Source: Lindgomyces ingoldianus (lineage: Eukaryota > Ascomycota > Dothideomycetes > Pleosporales > Lindgomycetaceae). Taken from it: a DNA stretch of 30,448 bases. Made by a program: the position numbers and the translations under genes. Positions 20,825 through 28,957 of this stretch are shown one piece after another. The DNA lies in contig NW_022985188.1 in assembly GCF_010093535.1 (NCBI RefSeq), positions 406,633 through 437,080 on the forward strand, written 5' to 3'. Every line of letters starts with the position of its first letter. The stretch's first letter is position 1. The notes below the pieces were generated by a model. It had not been told where the DNA came from and made no database searches. It saw only the letters and a list, made by a program, of their open reading frames with translations.

Positions 20825-22528
20825 TCACAACCTCACTCCATCCCCAGGGGCCTCCCTCAACGGCACCTCCTCCCACGCCTCCTCAAACCCAGCACCCCTA
20901 ACCCAACTCGGACCCCCAGCCTCCACAGAATCCATCACCATACTCGCCACCTTCTTCCACATCGTCCCCTGCACCACGAACCCCTCCCTCCCCTCGAACT
21001 TCACACACACGTTTTCTCCTTTGGCCAGCGCGCGGATTAATTTCGATGCGTGGCCGTCATCTTCAAAGCGCCGCGCTCGAGAGAAAATGTTGGCCCAGAA
21101 GTCAATGTCCTTGGTCTGAGGGTTTTTGTTCATGGGGATGTACTCCGTTATTTCTTCCAGTAGTAGCGGAGGACTCCGTCTACTTGCATACATGGCGAGA
21201 TCAGCGCGTACTTTCCACTCCAAGAGACGGATTTTTGCGGGCGTTGAGAGCCAGGTTTGGGAGGGGGAGAGCAGGGAGAAGAAGAAGATGGAGCTGTTTA
21301 CACAGTGCATGTAGAAGAAGTCGATTTTGGGGATGGAGGGGGGGTGTTGGGCAGCAGCGGTGTAGTAGACTAGACCAAGGGGGGTTGTCAGTGTTAAGGA
21401 GGTTAGGTGGAGATGGGAGGTGTGTGGTATGGATCATGAAGACATGGAAAAACCAGACATACCAACTGCATCCACCATCTCTGCCACCTTCTTATCCAAC
21501 TCCTCCTCGACAGCAAAATACTGACTCGCAATCCGGATCATCTCCTCCTTCCCCCTCTGAAAAATACCATCTCTGATCTTATTCCCGTCACCCCAATGCG
21601 GGGCCTCTCTCAGCTTCTCATCACCCCTAATCTCGTCCAGTAGCTGGATAATGGTTTTCTCAGACCGCCGGTCCGGACTGTTTGCCCAAGTGGTGGCCTC
21701 GCAGCCGTGGAAAAAAGCGCCCATCCATGCACCGTGGACGGCGGCTTGTGCAAGGGCTTCTGCGATGATAGCGGGCTGCTGGAATTCGATGCCGAAGCCA
21801 AGGTGGATCAGTGGGTGAAGGAAGCCTGGGAGTACGGTTAGTTTTTCCCTTAGTGTCCGGGGTCTGTGGGGAGTCGAGCAGGTGTTAGAGCAGAGGAGTA
21901 GACTACAAAGGAAAGGACATTGATAATGGATATACACGTAGACATAGACACAGTCGACCATACATACCGCCGAACATCCTCACCAGCATGTCATCTGCTC
22001 TCTCATCGCCCTTAAACACATAATCATTCACTACCTCCTGCCAACCCTTCTTCTCAATTTCGTCTTTGAAATAGACTAGGAAGTCGTGGTAGTATTTCTC
22101 GTCTCCTAGGTATGATTTATACCGTTCTGGAACATGCATATCCGCCACAACAGCCGGCTCCAGGGCGACTGGAGGTCGTTGGTACGATGCATTGTTGTCG
22201 TAGGCTTTCTTAAGTTCGGAGGGGGAGGCACCGAGGGCGTAGATGGTGAGCAGGTGGTGTGCTATGTGGTTCTTGGAGTGATTAGCTTTGGGTTTGGTAG
22301 TTAGGAGAAGAAGGATGAGGTGGTGCGTAAAGAATCTCGAGGATAGTATGAGCTCAGACCTACATGGAAGCCACTCTGATTGAAGAAAATATGATATTTC
22401 TCATGATTCTCTTGCAACAACCGATTTGTTGTCTCCGCACTCTCCTTACTAACCCCAGGAACAGAAAATGTAGCCTTATTCAACAGTTCTGGCACAAGGT
22501 GGATCTTCGAAGCTGTAGCCGTAGCCAT
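20825..22528 (-). CDS. Questin oxidase-like protein (DUF4243, AflY/GedK family)
   Basis: Gene model complement(join(20825..21369,21463..21825,21968..22271,22364..22528)), 458 aa, introns of 92, 142 and 93 bp. Junctions preserve frame and give S-G-F-H|N-H-I-A-H-H, M-F-G|G-F-L-H-P-L-I-H-L-G-F-G and V-D-A-V|Y-Y-T-A-A-A-Q-H-P-P. Intron 2 has a textbook ACTAAC branch site before CTCCCAG. His-rich motifs (H-N-H-I-A-H-H at 55-61, H-P-L-I-H-L-G at 160-166, A-A-V-H-G-A-W) match the family, whose characterised members cleave anthraquinone rings by Baeyer-Villiger-type oxidation. Most fungal members, probably including this one, have no known substrate. No PKS or other pathway gene lies beside it. The start chosen (22528, M-A-T-A-T-A-S-K-I-H) is typical of the family; an in-frame ATG at 22672 would add 48 residues with a mitochondrial-presequence look. 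Confidence 0.9.
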
Positions 22529-23518
22529 GGTTCTGTCCCAAGTATTCAGATTCGTAAAATACTTGAGCTGAGGTGGGAAGCTCGATCGGAATGACTTTCT
22601 GAATGACGCAGTTTGAGAACTCAAAGGAAAGAAAACCTGTCTGATATACCCCCAGCCAGTCCTGGTGAACATGAAAGATTTACAACAACTTGCCCCGCTT
22701 GTGAATGCGTAGCTAAAAGTAGATGGCCTAGATGCAGAATCACAGCTGGAAGTTACTCATCTCAGCTTTGCGGGGCTCGAAGCTAGTTTTTGACATGCAT
22801 AGTTTGTTTTGACAAAGAGGAATGACGTCCTCGCATTCGCGTCTTAAGCTTGTCGCATTCGGGCTTTCGGTGCTTTTAACCCACGGGTTAGTAAACCAAA
22901 CGAAGAAATTACGCAAGTCTGGGAAACCAGGTTGGCAAAATATCATGTGGTGTCTATGTGAGGTGGCAAAAACGTGCATGACTTTCGTATGGCGGAGGAG
23001 GATTGGCGGAGGAAGCTCCCGAGAGATCGATGACTAGGATCTATGAAGAAGGGCAAGGTCCAGAAAGACAGATGACAAAGCTCCAACAGACGCGATTGGT
23101 GACTTTAGGCGTATGATTTCTTGATATGAGGGGTTTGTCATTTCGGAGTCCCGACATTGGATTCCGAATAATGTGTTAGGGAGCTTTGGCGTAACTTGGA
23201 AAAGGTCTTTGCGAGATGGGGGAGAAACCCCCAGAAGAATTGGTTACTACAGCGGTCTGGACACTCTCATTACACCCCTGGATTCGCTCAGCACAGATCG
23301 TGAGAAAGCAGATCGAGTCCATCACAATGCTCAGCCATAGTAAAGGTGTGTAAAAGTTTCATATCCTGCGCCGATTTCAAAGCACAGCCGCCATGCATCG
23401 CTAATAATTAATCTTGACGCCTATCACCCCGCACCGATTTCTCCCTACTTTCTCGCACACAGCCATGTAGAAGAACCTGTCTCTCACACCTTTTGGAAGC
23501 TATAGTCGAACAGCATTC
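22529..23518. other. Intergenic region between the DUF4243 gene and SGT1
   Basis: It holds the promoter of the DUF4243 gene (left) and the 3' flank of SGT1 (right). The only notable open sequence is the 48-codon in-frame extension just upstream of the DUF4243 start (22529-22672). Nothing else recognised. Confidence 0.55.
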
Positions 23519-24763
23519 TTAGAACTTCTTCGCCTCCATACCATCTGGAGGCTCAGGTCCCACCGTCTTGCTACCAACGTTGCTCCAGTCGGTGCTCAAC
23601 ACGGTCCCACCGCTCTCCTGGTAGCTCTTCATCATAGCTCGCTGTTGATCTGGATCGGCCCCCTTGTACAGATGCTTGAAGAAGCGGGTGGTCTCGTCGC
23701 CGTCGAAATCATCCAAGTCCCCGTAATCATCGCCGTCCTCGCCGGGCGTGGTCTTTTTCGCGGTAAGGTCCTTCGCAACTTTGTCCCAGTCCTTTACACC
23801 TTTGCGCGAGGACGTTGGATAGGCGGGTGGTTGTTCATTTGTCTTTGGGGCCAGGATGTGCGAGGGAATGGATGTCTTGTGCTCGGATGGGTCAGAGGGA
23901 TCGTGGTCGCCTTCGAGTGCATGCCATTTGATCCCCGGTGTGGCCTTCTTTAGCGTAACCTCAATCTTTGTTGGTGTGATTCTGAAGGTTGATTGCGATG
24001 GATCCACAGGGGCATAGAAAGGATCGAGGGAGTAGTTGAAGTCGGAGGAGTCTTTAATAGGGAAGGATATGTTCAGCTGTGGTCGTCAGCTTGTGAGTTA
24101 GAGGGAAGCTGCCCTATTTCTACTCACCGAGTCCTTGTCAATCTCCACCTTCGCCTCGGACTGCGACACGCCCTTCGCCAGCAACGTGAATGTGACATTC
24201 TCATTACTCTGGTACCAATCATGCTTGATCTTGTTGGCCGGAGTAGGGACAATAGGTTTTAGAGCTGCAGGCGGGGCCGGCTCCTCTGATTTGACCGCCT
24301 CGCTCTTGATTGTCTTTGAAGTGGACGTGCTTGGGGGCTCCACATCAGGAATCTCCACTGCTGTGACCTTGCCCCGCTCATCGCCCTCCTCCAACTCCTT
24401 CAGCTTCTTCGCAACCTTCATCTGCCAAACTTGCAACGTCTTTTCCTTCGCATCCAGCCGCTGCACGATGCTAAGAGCAAATTCTGCATCCGCGTAACGC
24501 TCTAGGAAGAAAAGTGCAATGCCACGTCGCAGTTGCGCGTCCTTGATCTGTTCCCGCCTTGCGCGCCGGTGTGCGAGAACCACGGCCATTTCAGCGTCGG
24601 CGAGAGCCTCGCTGTATTTGCCGCTTCGCTGGTACGCCATGGAGCGTTGTATATAGTAAGGAACGGCATTTGGATTTGCGGAGAGTGCCGCCGTGTACTG
24701 CGTTATGGCTTCCTCGTAGTTGCTGTCCTTGAGAGCTGCCGCGCCGCGAGCTGCTTGGTCCAT
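23519..24763 (-). CDS. sgt1: SGT1 (HSP90 co-chaperone; TPR, CS and SGS domains)
   Basis: Gene model complement(join(23519..24076,24128..24763)), 397 aa, one 51-bp intron (GTGAGT...CCACAG) that joins K-V-E-I-D-K-D-S to L-N-I-S-F-P-I inside the CS domain. Three TPR-like units occupy about 1-115 (A-L-K-D-S-N-Y-E-E-A-I, A-Y-Q-R-S-G-K-Y-S-E-A-L). A charged Pro/Ser/Lys linker follows, then the CS domain at about 179-268 (I-K-H-D-W-Y-Q-S...V-T-F-T-L, G-I-K-W-H-A-L). The SGS domain covers about 296-397 and ends in D-W-S-N-V-G-S-K-T-V and P-P-D-G-M-E, the family signature. SGT1 links HSP90 to SCF ubiquitin ligase and kinetochore assembly and, in plants and animals, stabilises NLR receptors. Length and order match fungal orthologues, so it is likely the essential single copy. 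Confidence 0.95.
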
Positions 24764-25126
24764 GGCGGGGTGGTCGTCGAACAGTCAAAATTGCGGATTG
24801 GTGGGCGGAGACGAGGGGCTTGATGGCCTTGATGGTTTTTCTGTGTGTAGATGTGTGTGCGGACGTCTTTTTGGTGGCAACCTTGAGCTTAAATGTGGTG
24901 TTTGTGTGGTGCCTACAGTGAGTGTGGTCCAGTTTGTCAGTGACAGCTGCCTTCGTCAGAAGCTGGGGTCATATCACGCTAGGCCGAATCGGTGCGCACC
25001 CAATTCCCCCATTCCCGCCTTCATTGCACGTGGTTCGTTTCGGCGTCGCTCAGTCATTCTCATCCTTCGGTTCATTATATCCATGAGTAAATATACAGTC
25101 AATTGTGATGCAGCCGGTAATTGCCC
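24764..25126. other. SGT1 upstream region / AKR 3' flank
   Basis: 362 bp between the SGT1 start codon and the AKR stop codon, both on the minus strand. It must contain the SGT1 promoter and the AKR 3' end. No coding sequence seen. Confidence 0.55.
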
Positions 25127-26086
25127 TTACGCTCCGCCAGCAACCTCCCAATTGTCCAGCGGAGCCACACTCTCCACTGTCTTCCAAACATGCTGGATCC
25201 TCTCCACCGCCTCATCGCTCAGCGGTCCCTTCTTCAAGCCCTGTGCCGTCTGCTCGATCTGCTTCAGGCTGCTCGCCCCAAAGATTACCGCATCACCCAG
25301 ATCTGCCTTCAGCGCAGAGTGATACCCAACCCATCGATATGCCAACTCCGCCTTCGGAACTCCCTCTTTCTCCGCAATGTCATTCCACTCAGAAAGTGCC
25401 TCGATGTACGCCGGTTTGTTGTAGAGCTTGTTGTACAAGCCACCTACAGCCTTTTCATTGAAGCGGCCCGCTCCTGCTGCCATCGACTCTTTCGTCTTGG
25501 TGAGCAAGCCCCCAGCGAGGGGTGAGTATGCGTAGAAAACGATGCCGAGTTTGCGAAGCGTCGGGAAGAGAAGAGATTCCGCCTTCCTTGCGACAGGCGA
25601 GTAGTTGCCCTGGTATACCGTTGGAAGCGGGTATCCCTTGCTCTTCGCCACGTCGTACGCCTCCTGCACCTGCTCTGCCGAGAAGTTGGACACGCCAAAT
25701 CTCTTGAAGATGCCTTTCTTGTAGACTTCATTGAGGCCTTCCAGAGTCTCTTCAATCGGCACAGACTTATCCGGGGCGTGAAGGTACAAGATGTCGAATT
25801 GCTTAATCTGGCACCGGTTCAATGAGTCCTGCGCGTCCCTGATGATGGCATCTTTGCTTGCTGACCCAGGCCCGAAACCGCCTAGAATTTTGGTGTCAAC
25901 AATGAAGTCTTCGTGTCCGGGTGTGCGACCGATTGTTTCCTCAGAGCCGGAGTACAGGCGAGCTGTGTCTAGCGTTGTGACACCCTCCTTTTGGAGCACT
26001 TGAAATGCTTCCTTGACGGCCTGTTCGTTGTTGAACGCGCCTGCCGGGTTGAAGGACGCACCTCCAAAAACTGCCTTGATAGACAT
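25127..26086 (-). CDS. Aldo/keto reductase, AKR7-like (aflatoxin-aldehyde reductase type)
   Basis: Single-exon gene, 319 aa, ATG at 26084-26086. The AKR catalytic tetrad is visible: D40 and Y45 in T-L-D-T-A-R-L-Y-S-G-S-E-E, K66 in V-D-T-K-I, and H103 in L-Y-L-H-A-P-D. The sequence G-V-S-N-F-S-A-E-Q-V, the barrel strand Y-Q-G-N-Y-S-P and the C-terminal NADPH-phosphate region (V-I-F-G-A-S-S-L-K-Q-I) are in the expected order and length. AKR7-type enzymes reduce aldehydes and ketones with NADPH in the cytosol and are often detoxifying. The substrate here is unknown, and the name does not imply aflatoxin metabolism. Two CCCCT/AGGGG boxes lie in the upstream 130 bases, compatible with stress regulation. 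Confidence 0.93.
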   Translation of the reverse strand: MSIKAVFGGASFNPAGAFNNEQAVKEAFQVLQKEGVTTLDTARLYSGSEETIGRTPGHEDFIVDTKILGGFGPGSASKDAIIRDAQDSLNRCQIKQFDILYLHAPDKSVPIEETLEGLNEVYKKGIFKRFGVSNFSAEQVQEAYDVAKSKGYPLPTVYQGNYSPVARKAESLLFPTLRKLGIVFYAYSPLAGGLLTKTKESMAAGAGRFNEKAVGGLYNKLYNKPAYIEALSEWNDIAEKEGVPKAELAYRWVGYHSALKADLGDAVIFGASSLKQIEQTAQGLKKGPLSDEAVERIQHVWKTVESVAPLDNWEVAGGA

Positions 26087-26165
26087 GGTATGGGTGGAGT
26101 CAATTCGAGTTGTACTGAGGTTGTCGATTTAAATTGAGTAGACGAGACATCAATTGAGAGCCGGG

Positions 26166-26220
26166 AGGGGTAAGAAGTAAAGGTAAAGAAAGAGCAGCAG
26201 GCCCCTACCTATTTATTCTA
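26166..26220 (-). promoter_or_regulatory. Possible stress-response and TATA-like elements upstream of the AKR gene
   Basis: AGGGG/CCCCT boxes occur at 26166-26170 (plus-strand AGGGG) and 26202-26206 (minus-strand AGGGG), about 80 and 116 bases upstream of the AKR start. A TAGAATAAATA stretch lies at about 26210-26220 on the minus strand. The boxes match the STRE core bound by Msn2/4-type factors. Five-base matches arise easily by chance. Confidence 0.25.
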
Positions 26221-27314
26221 TGTGGTAGATGACACCATCGATCCAGGATCTCTACTCACAAACCAGGGACGCACACTCCCCAATGCTCGGAGTGATGAAT
26301 CCTGCAGTTGTTCGTCCCACCGCGTGTCTCAAATTGCCCCACACCGTCGGCACATGCTTTCGGAATCCCAAAAACCTCCACCAAACACCCTCTCTCATCC
26401 GGGTTTCCTTCCATGAGTTAAGGCGCGATTGATCTATGCACCAGTGGTTGGTAGAAGCTGACGGAGGAATCGCTCAAAGAGACAGCTTGGCTTGGTTATC
26501 TGTGTAATCCGTACATGAGCTCGGATTGGGTAACTGCTGGATTTGTCCGCTGACAAATTAGTATGTGAACGACATTTAACACCGACAACCACACCGCGAG
26601 TCTAATTAGAGTCACATTATAATTTTTGCACGTTGGATTTACATTCCAGTCATCGAAACTGAACACTGGGGGGATTGAGTAGATAGTCGCCTGGTGATCT
26701 TTAGGAAGATTCCCTGGCGTACTGGCCCCGGATTGGGAATAATGTCTCGGATAATTGACTGCAGTTTGCTGTGTCGTTTGATCTATGAATTGCTAGTAGA
26801 GGGCCTCAGGAAATGCGCTTTTCAAAGTGCAATGTCCTTATGGGCTAGAAGGAGTGATTGTGCACGTAGCTACTAGTCGAAGGCGGAATGAACTTATTTC
26901 TTGCCAAGTTCTCTTGGAGCTGACGGAAAGTGGGTGATGAGGGGCAAGGGTAAAGTATGAAAACTGTCAATATGTGGGGTTTAAATAAACGGCGTCTTTT
27001 AGGGTATAATACAGTACTTTGCAAAACCTCCTTCACCTTTTGCGCACGCTGCGAGGGATGCCAAGCTGTGCTCCCTATGTCTCTTAAGCTCATGCTGAGA
27101 TCACGTGAAGACAGCTGTTCGATGGGGTACAGCGCATTGCGAAACCAGCCAGGGTCACCTTTTGCCAGCAACTCGTGCACGTCACGTTGCGTCCAAATGG
27201 CTTGATATTAACGCGAGCAGCGATATCAACTTCTTCCTACGTATAACAGTAGACGTGGCCTAGCTCTATAACTATCATCTTTACCACTATCATTGTAAAG
27301 AACATATAATCTAA
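26221..27314. other. Gene-less region between the core block and the cell-death locus
   Basis: No recognised gene. On the minus strand from about 27204 down to 27020 there is an open frame with protein-like composition (for example G-D-P-G-W-F-R-N-A-L-Y-P-I-E-Q-L) but no clean start and no family I can name. It may be a remnant of another decayed gene. The remainder looks like A/T-rich spacer. Confidence 0.4.
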
Positions 27315-27780
27315 TCACTTCCCTCTAAAAGCGAGTTCGCTAACTCCGCCAGTAATGGAGCCAGCTTGAAAGCCCGGGTTATTATTGCTAAACGTGATTG
27401 TGGTGGAACTGCTCCTGATTCCTAGTAGCTCTTGCGACAGCTTCTTCCTGCGCCTTGGCTAGCAGTTCATCCAACAGTATCCGTAACGCAGCTAACGCTT
27501 TCCATTCTTCCTCGACCTGCCGTAATGCCTCGGCTTTGCCTTCTGCTGGTGTAGACGCCTCCTCATCATCGCTGAGATTCATCTCTTTTAAATTGTCCTC
27601 CATAACCGCAAGCTGCTTATCCGCTGCGCTAATCGCACCCTTAACCTCAGCCTGCCTTGTCGATATCGTCTCTAGGCGTGGAAAAGTATGGTCGTGTAAG
27701 TATATTGTACCTAGATACCATAGATATGCTACTCTAAATGTAATATGAACATGAATGCCAAGGTACGTCGCAACAGTTCT
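27315..27780 (-). pseudogene. C-terminal remnant of a HeLo-like-domain protein with a G-F-Q-A-G (RHIM/PP-like) amyloid motif
   Basis: On the minus strand an open frame (about 27780 to the TAG at 27388-27390) encodes a charged coiled coil (Q-A-E-V-K-G-A-I-S-A-A-D-K-Q-L, then Q-V-E-E-E-W-K-A-L-A-A-L, L-L-D-E-L-L-A-K-A-Q-E-E). In the +1 frame the sequence continues as T-I-T-F-S-N-N-N-P-G-F-Q-A-G-S-I-T-G-G-V and stops at 27315-27317. This order, coiled-coil linker then an N-N-x-x-G-F-Q-x-G motif, is what I recall from the C-termini of fungal HeLo-like (STAND N-terminal) proteins such as HELLP. The Q-x-G core resembles the RHIM/PP amyloid family. The frameshift lies near 27400-27415, and the globular N-terminal domain is missing, since only about 125 bp separate this remnant from the next gene. 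Assignment to HELLP is an inference. Confidence 0.6.
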
Positions 27781-27906
27781 ATGCTAATGATCGGTCCATT
27801 GCCAACAATGGCCGCAACCAAATGTGCAGGGACAGGTGAATGCTAGGCAGCCAAGGTACGACATAAGATAACATTAAGGCTGTTAGATAACGTAGTTATA
27901 TCATTA

Positions 27907-28725
27907 TTAATCTTCCCAAAAATCCTTCCCGCCATACTTAGTTCCCAAAGATGCTTTCCCCTTCTCGCCCACCTCTATTCCCTCATAACAATTAGATGCG
28001 CCTAATGCCCTCCCTTTCCAGTCACTACTAAAGGTATCCCCGATTTTGGCTTTTCCATTCACCACAAGATTAAGGTACTGGTGTCCAGTAAGAGCCTCCT
28101 TTGCTGCATCATGGAGCATCGTGTCTACGCCTGTGGCGGCGCTCTCAGTAAGCTCAAGAGCCCGTTTGTTGGCAATTTCTGCGGCCTCCTGCTTTGCGAG
28201 TGCGATACATCCAGGGCTAGGGAAGAGGTTCTCAAGGCTGTCAATGAGCAAAACAATATTTTCGATAAGCTCTTTTAGTTCAGATCTGTTGTACAGAGCC
28301 TAACTTGTTATCTTGTGGATGCTGCTTCCCTTTTGTCGCTTAGTCGCCAGTTCTCTCATCTTGTTGGTAAGCGATATGACTACAGGGTCCATGTCATCCG
28401 CCGAAAGCGTAGCGAGATCTTGCCTAGCCTTTGCGCTAAGCCTGTACTTCTTGGAGACCTTTTCTGTAGCGGCAAAGAGGACTAAAATCTGATGAAGAGT
28501 GTTCTTGGCGGTCTTAAGTTCGTCTGCGGTGGCATCAGGCCGGCCTAAGTACGGGTCGGTGTAGACGCTGACGGCTTCTCCCCAGCGTGTCAGGCGAAGC
28601 CGTGTGCAGTTGAGCACTAGTAAGTCTGTCTGGAAGTCCCGTCCGAAGTGGCGGCCGAGTTGGATGTAACCGAAGCAGTCGACGCACGTCGTAAAGGCAG
28701 CGGCGATGCCAAACGGCTCCGCCAT
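27907..28725 (-). pseudogene. HET-s/HET-S-type protein: HeLo domain plus two HRAM amyloid repeats, one nonsense change
   Basis: One frame of 273 codons (272 positions before the final stop) runs from the ATG at 28723-28725 to the stop at 27907-27909, interrupted by a single in-frame TAG at codon 142 (28300-28302). Codons before it encode an N-terminal HeLo domain (M-A-E-P-F-G-I-A, C-V-D-C-F-G-Y-I-Q-L-G-R, R-L-R-L-T-R-W-G-E-A-V). After the stop the match resumes without gap (A-L-Y-N-R-S-E-L-K). Two C-terminal repeats follow, about codons 218-238 (N-G-K-A-K-I-G-D-T-F) and 246-266 (Y-E-G-I-E-V, K-A-S-L-G-T-K-Y-G-G), and the protein ends G-G-K-D-F-W. This is the HET-s prion-forming architecture: amyloid templating of the tail converts HeLo into a membrane-damaging cell-death executor. 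The stop replaces a conserved Trp by a G-to-A change. The first helix also looks about seven residues shorter than in relatives. Probably inactive in this strain; a sequencing error is the alternative. Confidence 0.85.
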
Positions 28726-28957
28726 TTAGTCGGCGAAGTGGATCAAAACGATAAGTGTAGGATTGTTCGTGTCTGTGATTATGAAAGTGCACTAGTTAGC
28801 TCTGTGCTCGGAGAGTCTTGGCATTCAGGTGGGCTATGGCTGTATTAGGTATAGCGACCACTAGTAGAAGAGTCTTGTCTCCACCACCCCTGCGAAGATC
28901 GCCCGACCTCATAGAACTTCACATCCGATGCGCCCGAGACGCTGATCCTAAAACTAG
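28726..28957. promoter_or_regulatory. Shared divergent promoter of the HET-s-type gene and the NLR
   Basis: 232 bp separate the two ATG codons (28723-28725 minus, 28958-28960 plus). A divergent receptor/effector pair with a short common promoter suggests co-expression, as in other HeLo/NLR clusters. No specific factor site recognised. Confidence 0.55.

Noticed and set aside
18521..26086. Aminotransferase, DUF4243 protein and AKR as a secondary-metabolite cluster
   Set aside because: No PKS, NRPS, terpene synthase, P450, transporter or cluster regulator is present, and the housekeeping SGT1 lies among them.
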